The notes beneath the pieces are model-generated. The model saw nothing but the letters and a program-made list of their open reading frames with translations. It ran no database searches and had not been told where the DNA came from. A stretch of DNA of 64,000 nt from Diabrotica undecimpunctata (taxonomy: Eukaryota > Arthropoda > Insecta > Coleoptera > Chrysomelidae), in NCBI RefSeq assembly GCF_040954645.1, contig NC_092806.1:136104976-136168975 (forward strand), given 5' to 3'. Made by a program: the position numbers and the translations under genes. Numbering within the stretch: position 1 is the first letter of the stretch; every line of letters begins with the position of its first letter. Shown piece by piece: positions 51,815 through 63,932 of this stretch.

Positions 51815-54800
51815 TGATGTTTTTTTTATTGTTACGTTGCATGTTTACAATCTACTCTATACACAGAGTAATAAGTAAATAGTCTGTAAGTAAATTAACG
51901 TGAGTAGGTAGCGTCCAGTGACTCTAAATATTATTGCGGTAGGTCTTCTTGCCATACTCTTTTCAATCTTCTTTCGGCAAGTGGTTGGGTGAATAAGCTA
52001 TCTATCAGTTCCTTGTTGTGATCAGTAGTGCGATTTTTATATTTTATTGAGTGATTCTTTATTATGTCCTTAAGTAATGGGATGTCCAGATCATTGTGAA
52101 GTGTTTGGTTAGATACATACCAAGGAGCTTTACTTATGATACGGAGTATTTTGGATTGGAATGTTTGAAGTATCTTCGTATTTGAATATTTACTACAGCC
52201 TTATAGTTCTATTTTATATGCCTAAACTGATATGACTATAGCTTTTTACAGAAGCAGTTTATTTTCAAGGGATAACTGAGAGCTTTCGTTAAATAGCCAG
52301 TTTATATTTTCTAGTTTAAGATCTAGTTGTTTCCGTTTAGTTTTATTGTGCGTTGTTCATGTAAGTTTTTCATCCAAATGCAATCCCAAGTATTTGACAA
52401 CTGGTTTTACAGGAATAGGAGTATTATTAATATAAACTTGTGGACATGTAGATTTTCTTGTTTTAAAAGTAATTTGTATAGATTTGCTAGAATTAACATT
52501 GATCTTCTATCACTTAAGCCAGCTTTGTAATTGGACTAAATGATTTTATACTTTTTGTGATGCTACATTAGCATCGATATCCACTGTCAAGATTCTCATG
52601 TCATCGGCAAAAGTAGGTAAGAAGGTATCATTGCTGGTTGAAACGTCTGCTGTAAATATTAGCTACAAAAATGGGCCCAAAACGCTACCCTGAGGTACGC
52701 CAGATTGTATGATGTGGTAATTTGAGTAGCTGTCTTCAATTTTGACTAGGAAGTAACGGTCAGTAAGATACGATTTTAGTATAAAGTATAGTTGGTTCGT
52801 TAGGTGTTATTTCAGTTTGTAGAGGAGACCTTTAGCCATACTCTATCAAATGCCTGTTGTATATCTAGAAACATTTCAGCGCAAAACTTTATCTCTTTAA
52901 AAGCTGTTTTAATTTGTAACCTCGGAAACCTTTTTTGGCTGGTACTAGAAAGGTCACCAACGGAGACACTGCGGACGGCAGCCAGATGGTTGGTGAAGAG
53001 CGAGTCGTGGGTTCGAAACTAGCTTTTGGAACCACAAATGGGTCCAACGGACAAAATAAGTGAAGATAGAATAAGAGATATTGGAAAAGATACAGAAATA
53101 AACAAAAAGATAGATGGATAAAATTACCAAAGATAAGATAAGATAGGGCACAGGGCGCCACTTAGTTTTTTGGTGTTTAAGGAGAAAATTAAGAAACCTT
53201 AGAAAAGAAAAGAGATAAGGAAAGATATTTAGGTTCAGAGATCAAACCCAAATAAAGATATCAACAGTTAATTACTAAATAAATTTGGTTAACACTCTGC
53301 ATAAACAACTAATAAGTATATTAGGTATTATACCTACTTACCTACGAAACTTAATCAGCCTGATCTTTCTTCTGGTCGAAAGTATAATAATAATTTAATA
53401 TAATTAGTAAATATTCATAGTTATAGTTATATCAGGAAACTTTGTTAGGAGTCGACAAATAAAATATATACGTAAAACAATAACAATATATTCAACAACA
53501 AAATTATGACGCTGCTAAATGCAACACAAGTAATAAAAATACACCAACAACTATGAAATGGTGGTATACATATAAAAATAAGCAGAAATATAATTAGAAA
53601 ATACCTTTACAAAGATATATAATAAAATCATGCACAAATAAAGTTTTGGCGTATCTCGAGATATTACAGTAAAAAAAATGAATAAAAATTATAACAAACA
53701 CCAAAGATAACAAAAATTAACCAAATCTAAATTTAAAAAAATACAAAAAGGTTACAGAAATTAAAACATAAATATTTAACCAAACCGCACTTGGTTAAGT
53801 CGATTAGCTATCTCGCACTATTATTTAATGATAAATTGAGACTTAAGTGTTCGTAATTATTAGTTATTGAAATTTCTTAGTGCTGACGGAATTTGGTTCG
53901 TAACAAAATATTGACTGTTCTTTAAATTGAGTGTAAAATTCCGTAGTTACTCTCAATGAAGTACATTTGAAGACATGTATGAACTTTAGATACGTCCAGA
54001 TAATAGAAGATGATATGATACCATACCATATTACTCGCCAAGATAAGTGGAGAACTAAGATTATGCTAACTTACAATAATTCCTAACGACTGCTGCATTA
54101 AGTCACTGAAGTTAATACTATACTTGTATTAAACACTGAATTTAATTAACCTTAAAGGTGCTTTATGACTATATTTAATCTAATACAGTATAAGATCAAA
54201 AAAAAAACTCAAATAAACAAGTGTATACCACTTATAAAGAAAATGCACAGAGAACGGTACGATAATAGAGATACAGTAAGATCTAGTCCTTACGCAAGGA
54301 CTGTCCCACCAAAAGTAACTTGGTTCCTCTAAAATTTTACCAAACTACCCAAGAAAAGGTGAGGGTATCTCCCCTCAAAAATGATAGGCCAGCCTAGATG
54401 GGTTTCTAAGAAGGTAAAAAGTTCTAACTAACATTTGTTTCTAGCTACAAACGTGATGAAATATAAAATCTCCTAGATTAGGTTTTTCCCGAAAAACATT
54501 ACAACGGGCGTTCGACGACAATTACCGAATTTATGAAAAAGAACCCGGAAAAGGATTAACTAAGGATTGGCCAAACCGGCGTCTTTAAATAAATACGTAG
54601 GTAGATTCTTCAGTCATATTTCGGTAGTTTCCCAATAAAAATTTCTGATCGTAAACACGACTATCAGCGTATCATCCACATGGGTGAAAGGAATTAAAAA
54701 TAATTTAATATATTAATTAAAAAAATGTTACAAATTATATTCACTATTCTGTGACATTGTTGGATGGTTGAGTGTTCACGTCTAAATCCGAATTGGTGTT

Positions 54801-55720
54801 GTGGTATAATTTCGTTTATGGGAACAACTTGCTCGATTTTATGTAATAGTAGTCTTTCTAATATTTTCGACATTATTGGCAGTAAGCCTATAGGTCGATA
54901 TGAACTTGCTTGCGTTGCGGACTTACCAGGTTTGGGAATCATAGTAACTTGAGCAAATTTCCATTGTAGTGGAAAGTATCGAAGACGTAGTATGCTGTTG
55001 TATATTATTGTTAATAAAACCACTGCTGTTCTCGGTAGCTTCTGAAGTAATTTTCCTGTTATCAAATTATACTTAGGAGCCTTCTTAGGATTTAGCATGT
55101 TTATTTGTTGTCAAACCTCTGTCGAAGTAAATCTTATCAGAGGAAAAGATAGTTGACATGGAGTTTCGAGGTACATTCTTATATCATCATCTTCATCGTT
55201 ATTAGTATCTGGTGCTGCGAATATAGATGCAAGACGCTTTGCGAATACTGTTGTTTTTTCTGCGTTTGTGCGGGCCCAGGTCATATCTGTTTTTCTTTAA
55301 GGTGAATTTGTTATTGTCGGTCGTTTAAATTTTTTTGTACCTTTCCATATAGAATTGTCTTTATGTGAAAGGTTCGAAATATAAAACTGGAAAGAGTTGT
55401 TTTTTTTTTCACGTAATGTCTTATTTAGTGTATGACTTATCCTATTAAGGTACGTTTTATTTAGTGGGTTTCTCGGTGGTTGCCATATAGTTACGTTATT
55501 TCTTTTAATTCTCGGTGGTTCTACCCTTATTTTATAATGTTGTATATACTGTAGTTCAAATATTTCTTTGTTGTTCGTCTCATATATTCAAGTGTCGAAG
55601 GAAATTGTTGATGCCAAAAAATATAAATTTTTTGAGATGCTTGAAATATTGTTCCATTGATCTAGCCTAGGCTCTCTTTTTGTCTCTTGGAAGCTGTTTT
55701 TGTTATATTTCACCTATTAG
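51815..55720 (-). pseudogene. Jockey-type LINE (copy B), split by an insertion
   Basis: The 5' half (54735-55720): VTIWQPPRNPLNKTYLNRIS, WARTNAEKTTVFAKRLASIF, IIYNSILRLRYFPLQWKFAQ, TMIPKPGKSATQASSYRPIG, QHQFGFRREHSTIQQCHRIV. The 3' half (51815-52919): KTAFKEIKFCAEMFLDIQQA, FDRVWLK, degenerate LYQ/FADD region near 52600-52690, KPVVKYLGLHLDEKLT, KAPWYVSNQTLHNDLDIPLL. The halves adjoin within RT, between the HRIVN and KTAFKEI blocks. It is the same family as 27219-28620. Stops and frameshifts throughout. Confidence 0.8.
52920..54734. other. 1.8-kb insertion of unknown type in Jockey copy B
   Basis: Disrupts the LINE RT. TTTGTAAC at the left border and GTTACAAA at the right are inverted, suggesting short terminal inverted repeats, but direct duplications are not evident. 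52975-53025 includes GGGTTCGAAAC, a B-box-like string. No coding frame with a known domain was found; the sequence is A-rich and full of stops. Confidence 0.5.
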
Positions 55721-56522
55721 CAAACATAATTTTTACCTTTTGTTTTTCTAGTATATCGTATAATCATTAATATCCATTCTAAACACTTTTATTCTTTAAT
55801 AAATACATTCTGACTACGGTTCTGTACTATATATTGGTTTAAACTGTATATAATGACCCAAATTACTTAAAAAACAGGATACTGATAGATCCAATATTTA
55901 TTGATATGTGTTTTGTTTAATAAGGAAAATAAGTTATTTTTAATAACGATACCAAACAACAATGTATTAATCTTCTTTCCTAATTATAACCGATGCACTT
56001 TAACTAACTAACTTATCTATACACTTTGTGGAAATAATTGGCGCTATTACCAAGAAGTTCAGGTTAAACTGAGGACTACTTAATTACACGTTTTATGGTT
56101 TTGAACATTAGGGACGGACCATTTATACTATACCTTATACTTTCACATTTAGTCCACGAAAAGTTGCAGTGAGATTATATTTTTGAGAAGAGACAATTGT
56201 ATTTTATTAATGTGTGAAGGTGCTTAGTATAAGGTTACCTTCAAGTTTGTTGGGTCGCCGTCATCTTGGAAAACGGAGTGTTCAATCACAAATTAGTCCA
56301 TTGACTTATAATCTCAAATTAATCTTAACTTCCCGAATTTTTATAGTTTCACCGTGAATAATTATGAAAAATATCGATTAGTAGCTTAATTATACTTTGT
56401 TCAACTTCCTGAAAACTATATATTGCCTAATAAGTATTGAGAAAATGCTTGCAATCATTTTTTGGTTCAAATTATATTTGCCAGCTTTCAGAAGTCAAAG
56501 GTTTTGTTTTCTGAAGAGGGCT
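55721..56522. other. No gene recognised
   Basis: AT-rich; the missing endonuclease of Jockey copy B was not found here. Confidence 0.4.
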
Positions 56523-57930
56523 ATACATACAGTGTGTCCGTAAAGTATGGAATAAATTCGATATTTCCTAAGCGAAAAGCCTTTTTAAAAATATCTAAAA
56601 CACGTCGATTTTTAAATTTAATGTTCTACATTTTACAATTAAATTTCATTATACAAGTTGATACACATTACAGTGATGACGTCATCAACTCTTTTTTTTA
56701 AATGTAACACCCTGTATTTTAGGACATTTTTTGATCGAATAAAAATGAGCTGATTCCAAAAAAGTATAATACTGGGGGTCTAACGGATATAATTTGAAAG
56801 ATATGCGCTTAGAAAATAAATTTTTATTGATTTATAATATTATTAAATTATAAATAAATTATAATAAATAACTTAAAAGTAATCCAGTAATTAATACATG
56901 ACGTTGTACAAATTCTTGTAAACCCTCTTTATGCTTTCTTGAGAAATATTGTTTATTTCTTTACGAATTCTTGTTTATAAGTCTCCAATATTTGCAGGCT
57001 TCGTTTTATAAACAACATTCTTTAAATAACCCCACATAAAATAATCCATAAGATTGAGGTCTGGCGACTCGCTGGCTATTCAATATGTACACGTCTTCCA
57101 ATCCACCTGTACGGAAAAATTTCGTTTAGGTACCTTCGAACATCTAAAGCATAATGCGAAGGGGCACCATCCTGTTGAAACCATAAACTTTTATCAAAAC
57201 CTCCAAGATTATTTGTACTGGGGAATAAATTAACTAAAGTAGGTACGAGATACCCACTTAAAAACTGAAGGTATGCTGACCCGTTTAAATTACCTTCGAA
57301 ATAGTAGGGTCCAATGATTTTATTTCTTACAATGCCAGCCCATACGTTTACCTTTTGCAGGCATTGTGTATGATGTTTCCGCATCCAGTTGGAGTTTTCT
57401 TTTGAAAAGTATCTACAATTCTGACGGTTGACCTCGCCATTTAATTTGAATGTAGCCTCATCAGAAAAAATAATATTTTGAACCAAGAGAGGGTTTCGGT
57501 GGCTGTTATTCATTATTATTTCGCAAAATTGTATTCTTTTATCTGGATCATCCTCGTTTAATTCCTGTACAACGGTGCATTTTACTTACTTTACTTACTT
57601 TTATGTACTTTGTGTACCGGTGTTTTGCAAACATCGAGATCACTACTAACCTTACGAACAGAAATGTGCGCATCTTCTTTAAAAGTAAGTAGAACATCTA
57701 ATGTTGTAACATAATTTACAGAGGGACGACCTGATTTGCGTGCATTTTCAACCGTACCAGTTTCTCGAAATTTCTTTTCAATCTTACTTACTGTTGACTA
57801 TGTGATGGGTATTTCTGGATATTTATTATTAAATAAATTACACTTCCATCTGAGTTCGCGATTTGTCTCCATATCCAATCATCATGAGTATTTCAATTCT
57901 TTGCTTTACACTCAAATTCATTTCTACTTA
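56523..57930 (-). mobile_element. Mariner-like element with broken transposase
   Basis: Minus-strand transposase pieces: IEILMMIGYGDKSRTQMEV near 57850-57900, KIEKKFRETGTVENARKSGR (57720-57790), an HTH-like region, then an open frame (57076-57513) with NIIFSDEATFKLNGEVNRQN (first Asp), GPYYFEGNLNGSAYLQFLSG and LWFQQDGAPSHYALDVRRYL (second Asp), FPYRWIGRRVHIE. The third acidic residue would follow, but the block after HIE is degenerate and shortened (57000-57075). The left end (GTGTGTCCGTAAAGTATGG, 56530-56548) looks like a mariner terminus; the matching right end was not found, so limits are approximate. Confidence 0.75.
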
Positions 57931-60900
57931 AAAATAATTCTAAGCAATAATACAGAACATTCACGAATTAATACAATTATTGTACTACTTAATTGTTATT
58001 GAACGTTACTAAAAATAATTACAGTTTACCAAAAACTAGAAGTAGGCTACTTTTTTGCAATTGATAAAAAATAATTTATTTTATAAGATAAAATCATATG
58101 TCAAATTTCTATTTTACTTTCCGGCCTTAAACAAACATATAATTATATATCTATTAAGACTATCTATAAAAATATTCTCTCTTATACCATTCTTTTATAT
58201 TATAAAATAGATCCATAGCATGCTTTTCGTTAAAATTATCTATTTAATCAATTCATTTTACTTTAAATATTGTCAAACCATGCGAAGGTCACACTATTTA
58301 CAAAATCATTAAATCTTTTTGCTTTCATACAAGCTTCCCAGTAACTTTTTTATAGTATCTTTCAAGGTTAATAAACCTTGTGTTTCTCCCTACTTCTTAT
58401 TAAGAGTAAGAAGGAACCTTAACACAAATGTTCTTTTTAGACTACTTAAGAAGTTAAGTCCATAATCAAGAATTCTTCATTTTTATTTTTGTTGGGGTTT
58501 GTAATAGAAAAAGAATTGAGTTGTTCCCTACTGGGTTTGCACCTTTACCATCACCCTTAGCTCTTCCATCAGAGTTCCAGATCTCATATAAGACTTCCCG
58601 GGCAACTTCAGGGAACCAGCCGGAAAGACCGCTCTCATTTAGAGTGTGAAACACTGCCAATTTGTATTAAGTTTTGTATCAATTTTAATAATTTTTTATA
58701 ATTTTTTTTAACTTTAATTTGTACTATTTTACATAATAATAAAGACCAGTCATTTTTTCCAAAATAATTCTAAATAACATTTAAGGACTAATTGTCAACT
58801 ACTGGTTGAGGTTTAAATCCTCCCTTTCAACTCTGTTGTACGGTTTCATATGTACACATTTAATCAGAGAGTTATTTTTTGTTATTTTATTATTATATAT
58901 TTAAAACTTTGGACATCTAGCCCGTCAGGATAGTGTCCTCATTACTTTATTAGAATATTTAATTGAAAGCCGAAGTACAGAGTTATATCTCTAGTAGGCC
59001 AGTAAATTACCTTTTTAAGTCGAATCATTAAAATTTTTCTTATATTTTTTTTATTTATAAATTCAGATTATCAGGGATAAATTGTGTATAATTAGGGAAT
59101 TTTTTTTAGTGTATAAGTAACTAGTTTGACTGTACATACAATGGTGGTGGGTAGCATATAATAAATTATACTGTAAGTATTTGACTATGTATTAAATTGG
59201 TGGTAAAAACTAAATATTTCAATTAATACCTGTTTTCCTTTCTTATTTCAGCAAATATCTTTACAAGATACCTTGGAAGGTATATGTTAATACTTTCCTG
59301 GCGCCCAATCGTATCTTAAAGCAACTTCCATAGTTTATCACTTTCATTTACATTATTTCTATTTTTTTATTACCTTGTCATTCATTTTCTCATTTTACGG
59401 TCTCTGTAGGGCACGCAAATTGGCCGAATTCTCTTTTGAGTGTCAAGTAGTCACTCTCCGACACATTCTGCTAGTCAGCTTTAATTTAATTGTTTTTGTT
59501 ACATTACTCTAAATACTTGTGTTACATTACACATACACACTCCTTTTTTGTTACACGCTATGAAATGAGAAAGGTTGAACTTTTTTGCCAAAAGCTAATT
59601 TAGCTACGTCGTATCGATTTTCAGAATTAGTAGCTGGAACTTTGCAAAAAGATTATTAAAAAAGTGTACAATCGCAGCTTAATGTTTAAAAAGCACCCAA
59701 TCTTTCAATTTCACAGCTGAGTATGTGCAAGAGTAAGACTGACAAATCTCTCAGTATGAGACCTCTTATTAATAAAGTGGTATTATTTAGTGGACACTTT
59801 AGTGGAATTCAAATTGTTAAAAAAAAATAAAATAAAAATATTGTTTAAAAATTCTTGTAAATATTGTTAACATCAATATAATAAAGCTCTTTCATTTTTC
59901 TAATTTTTATTCGAGGGCTCGATATACCATCATATTGTGAGCTAGTTTGTGTACCAGCTTTATACATAGGATGAGTGTCTCAAACTTTATATGTTACGGA
60001 AAATAAACGAAAAGCCGGTGAATATCGACAATCGCCTGTTGAGTTCGTTATTGTTGACAGTTGCAACAGCTAAAAAGTAGTATTTTCAACCGTTTAAAAT
60101 ATCCCGCGACTTTGACACTAGCTATAATATCCCTTACCACAGGCTCGCATTACTGGAAAAGGGATCTTTATATGCAGATACATATAACAATTCCATAGAA
60201 ACCACAATAAGTTAAAAAAGGATAAAGAACACGGCATGTCTTTGATACAATTCTTTAACTACCTACCTATACACAATAACTAATTTTTATATTTTTTATA
60301 TAAATATATAAAATAATTATATATAAATATATAATTTATATTAATAGTACTTGGAACTTACATATCTAAATGTATATAAACTTATGTAAGTGCACTTGCT
60401 AATTGTTGTTTTTTACTTGTATATAAATGTTATAATTTTAAAACCATATCATTGACTGGTTTTGTACATTTTTTTAAATTTTATGTATGTAATAAATTTT
60501 ATACTTATTATTAAAGTGTACTTAAAGAGTACTAAAAATGAAAGTAATTTTATTCCAAATAACTATTATTAATCTAACTCAATGCTTATTTCCAAACTAA
60601 ACAGTAAATCGTAAATACAGTTTGAATTAATTTGAATCCGGACCTGCCCGTCGCCATATTGGAGAGTACATCCTGTCAAATTAAGTGGTCCCATTTAGTA
60701 GATACTTGCATACTTTCACAGCAAAATTCTGTTGCTATATCCACTTTGTATAAATTTTTAGATAATTTAATTAAATCTTCCTATTGTATATATTTAATTT
60801 TTCTAATTGTCTTTTAAAAAGTAATCTTCGAGCCCCATCTCTACAATTTGCAAAATTTCAAAGCCGCCTTCTATATTATTCTTCTAATGCAGTACAGCTA

Positions 60901-61239
60901 AAGTCTATTGAAGCTAAAGTATTACAAGCTGTGTTTCTATGTAGAACTTTGTCTTTAAAAAGCCTTACTGTTATTTAACTGAAATTGTTGGTTTGGTGGC
61001 CATGTGTTGATACATTCCTATAAGCGAGGTACGAATCTTCCTTTCTTTTCCAATATTCAGTAATATATTTCTTCCACCGCGGAAATCGTTGGTTTTCAAG
61101 AATAATCTTAAAGGACCTTGTGGCATTCTCTATAGTCGATGCTAATAATATAGCTTAAAATGTCTTGAATAAAAGTTGTCGTCCGTCTAGGGGTATTCCA
61201 CGTATTTTCACGCAGCCAGCGTCAAATTGATTGGCATAT
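57931..61239. other. 3.3 kb without a recognisable gene
   Basis: The longest featureless stretch. Short frames at 58466-58660, 60632-60817 and 60784-60978 show no domain. Local AT repeats (TATATAAATATATAA near 60300) are present. Nothing resembling RT, transposase, tRNA or a terminal repeat was seen. Confidence 0.5.
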
Positions 61240-61790
61240 ATTCTTTTTCTTTAAGTACCGTCTCCCGATCGGAGGTTGGATATCATCATCACTATCTTTA
61301 CTCTATCTACTGCTGCTCTGAAGAGTTCTATAGAACTGTATTTAAACCAGTCCCTTAAATTCTTCAACCATGACACTCTCCTTCTTCCTATACTCCTCCC
61401 TCCTATTATCTTTTCCTGTATTATCAGCCTTAGTAGTCCATATCGCTGTCCCCTGATTACGTGTCCCAAATATTGTAACTTTCTTATTTTTATTGTGTTT
61501 ATTATTTCGCATTCTTTGCCCATTTCTCGCAATGCTTTCGTGTTAGTTTTCTTCTATGTCCATGCTATTCTAAGCATCCTCCTGTAACACCACATTTCAA
61601 AGAACTGTAACTTATTTATGTGTTCTTGCTTTAATGTCCAGCAAAACACGTAGCATCTCAGTGCTCTTACTCTCAGTTCTAATCAAAGGTCTTTGTTGCA
61701 GAGAATTGTTTTCATTTTTACAAACGCATTTCTATCTATTATCTATTTCTATCCTGGCTCTTATTACGGAATGTCAAGACTCTAGAATTA
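61240..61790 (-). pseudogene. RTE-like LINE 3' end
   Basis: Minus-strand open frame 61532-61251: MREMGKECEIINTIKIRKLQ, YLGHVIRGQRYGLLRLIIQE, SIGRRRVSWLKNLRDWFKYS, ELFRAAVDRVKIVMMISNLR, ending SGDGT and stop. More degenerate upstream pieces reach about 61790. The tail near 61235-61250 is AAGAAAAAG instead of GAAGAAG. Confidence 0.8.
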
Positions 61791-62289
61791 TTTAAATAGG
61801 CTCAGTTTATTAGGATGCTGTGACGCCCCTGTTTTCGTATTATTCTCTTTGCATTCATTCAGTAATTTCAGATTTAATACCTTTAATAATTTGACTGTTA
61901 TAAGTTTTACTTTGTTCATTAAACTGTAGGAAATACTCTTATATAATAAGTATTTTATGCCAGAAATAAAACTCCAGAGCAAATCTACACATAAGAATAT
62001 TCTAAGAGCTACGCAAAGTTTGTGTTTATGTTATTGTTGGTGAAATTTATTTAACTTTATCAAACATATAACGAACAGACATTTAAAAAAAATCGCCAAA
62101 TTAAAGATGCTACGAGTATATACGATATAAAGTGTTAATATGCCTAATACAATATTATAAACTAATTTTGAAAAGTGTAATATTTTTGGTTTATTTTATT
62201 TTAAAATCGATTTAACTTCTTTTAAAATTCCAAAAAAATTTTAAGTCTACTCAGTTAAAAAAATGAAATTTATATTGAAGTTTAATCAG
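61791..62289. other. No gene recognised
   Basis: AT-rich spacer between two LINE 3' ends. Confidence 0.4.
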
Positions 62290-62590
62290 TTTTGTTGAAG
62301 ATGAATGCTTAGAATCTCACGAGATGTCCGAAGTAAAAATAAGTCAATGCTAAGACAACTAAACATCAAGAAAAGTGTAAAAAGGTAAGTAACAGAACAA
62401 AAAATAATAAGCTATTTTAGACACACTTTCGAAGGAAAAAGAGGTAGCGGCCAATCTATCACAAGATACACGGGCCACATTGTCGCAACCATAAGCGTTC
62501 TGCTTTTAGAATATGCCAGAATGATAAAGGATAAAGAAAATTGGAGAAACATTGGAACGATAAACTCATGAAGTCATGATATCACCAGAT
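62290..62590 (+). pseudogene. LINE C-terminal fragment, plus strand
   Basis: Pieces KNKSMLRQLNIKKSVKR, EGKRGSGQSITRYTGHIVAT and YARMIKDKENWRNIGTINS resemble the EGKRGRGR..TRWTDQI and AQDR..WR blocks that end another RTE-like LINE group. Degenerate. Confidence 0.5.
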
Positions 62591-62660
62591 TTTTTTTCTA
62601 TAAAAGAAAAAGAAAATATGCAGTCAAACAGTAAAACAGAATAATATAAAATAGAACTAG

Positions 62661-63735
62661 TTAATAAAATACAACATTTTCTGTTACCTAACAACTCCAG
62701 ATTAATTTCATTTGATGTAAAAAATCTTTTTCCTAGTATCCCTCCTACAGAAACTTTTATTTTAGTAAAAAACCTTTAAGACCAAAATAGTACAAATCCA
62801 ACAATTACATCTGAAATTTTACATCTTCTTGAAATTTGCATAAACCAGGACTACTTTGAATTTAATAATGAAATATATACAAATAACAGTGCAGAACTTA
62901 TAATGGGCTATTCTCTAAGCCCATTGCTATCAGATATTTTTATGGATCATCTAGAGACAAAGATTTCAAAACATCCCATATTCAAACAGTTTTTATATTG
63001 GTGGAGATACGTAGACGACGTACTGGTATGTTTCACAGGAACTAACAGGCAACTCGACCAATTTTTATCGTATATTAATTCACTTCATAGTCATATTGAA
63101 TTTACAATAGAAACAGAACAAAATCAATCCATAAATTTACCCATACTGACGCGACTATTCACAATTCATCATCCCATCCCACACAACATAAACTGACAGC
63201 CTATCATAGTATGTTACATAGATTAACAGAAATTCCGATGTCAAAATACAATTTTGAGGCAGAATTAAATATCATTAAGCAAATAGCAGTAAACAATGGA
63301 TACAACGAACAAACATTTAATAAAATGTTAAATCAAAAACTACACAAGAAAGCCCTGAAATTAGTATTTCCACCACCAGAGAAAAAACCACGTACATTCT
63401 GCTCGATTACATATACAGGCAAAATATCAACAAAAATAGCCAAACACATAAAAAAGAAAGGAATAACACCAGCTTTCAGAACAAATAACAACCTAGGCAA
63501 ATATATTAAAAACAACAAGAGCCAAAATAAAAAACACTTACACAGTAAGGTGTACAAACTTAAATGTGGCGACTGCCCAAAAACTTACATCGGTCAAACT
63601 GGTAGAAATTTTAATAAACGAATAGCGGAACATAAAAGGGCTTTCAATAAGAGAAAAACAGATTCTACATACGCACTTTACCTTCTAGATCATAATCATT
63701 CTTTTAATGACGAATTTAACATTCTTCACATTTAA
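62661..63735 (+). pseudogene. PLE polyprotein: RT palm/thumb plus GIY-YIG endonuclease
   Basis: RT part: LISFDVKNLFPSIPPTETFI (62695-62756) carries the first catalytic Asp. A stop follows at 62778, then ITSEILHLLEICINQDYFEF, ELIMGYSLSPLLSDIFMDHL and YWWRYVDDVLVCF with the YVDD box (62998-63036), followed by FTIETEQNQSINLPIL. A frameshift near 63150-63200 precedes an open 174-codon frame (63211-63735). Its C-terminal half has VYKLKCGDCPKTYIGQTGRN, the GIY-YIG core with the preceding C..C pair, then FNKRIAEHKRAF with the conserved Arg and His, and LYLLDHNHSF. Stop at 63735. Only two visible lesions apart from the 5' truncation. Confidence 0.88.
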
Positions 63736-63891
63736 AATAAAGGCCTTAAACTATCTTTGTTAGAATCTATGAAAATCAACAAATTAAAAAGCATAAATAT
63801 AATTCTGAATGACCAACTTGAGACAAACAGTTCTCCTCTCCTCAACTTATTTCATTAGAGACTATAAAGTGTAAATGCATGCCAAAAATAG

Positions 63892-63932
63892 ATCACTTGA
63901 GAAAGGCAATTAGCCGAAACAGCTGTAGTGAT
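63892..63932 (+). ncRNA. Degenerate hammerhead-like motif at PLE 3' end
   Basis: Stem I AUCAC (63892-63896) pairs with GUGAU (63928-63932). Stem II is GGC-AAUUA-GCC, then GAAA (63916-63919), stem III is the palindrome ACAGCUGU (63919-63926), and H17 = A at 63927. The left core strand reads CUUGAGAAA instead of CUGANGA, so the catalytic core is altered. It is either a decayed copy or a variant fold. Confidence 0.4.

Noticed and set aside
52975..53025. tRNA-derived SINE inside the 1.8-kb insertion
   Set aside because: The B-box-like GGGTTCGAAAC is clear, but no A box at proper spacing was found.
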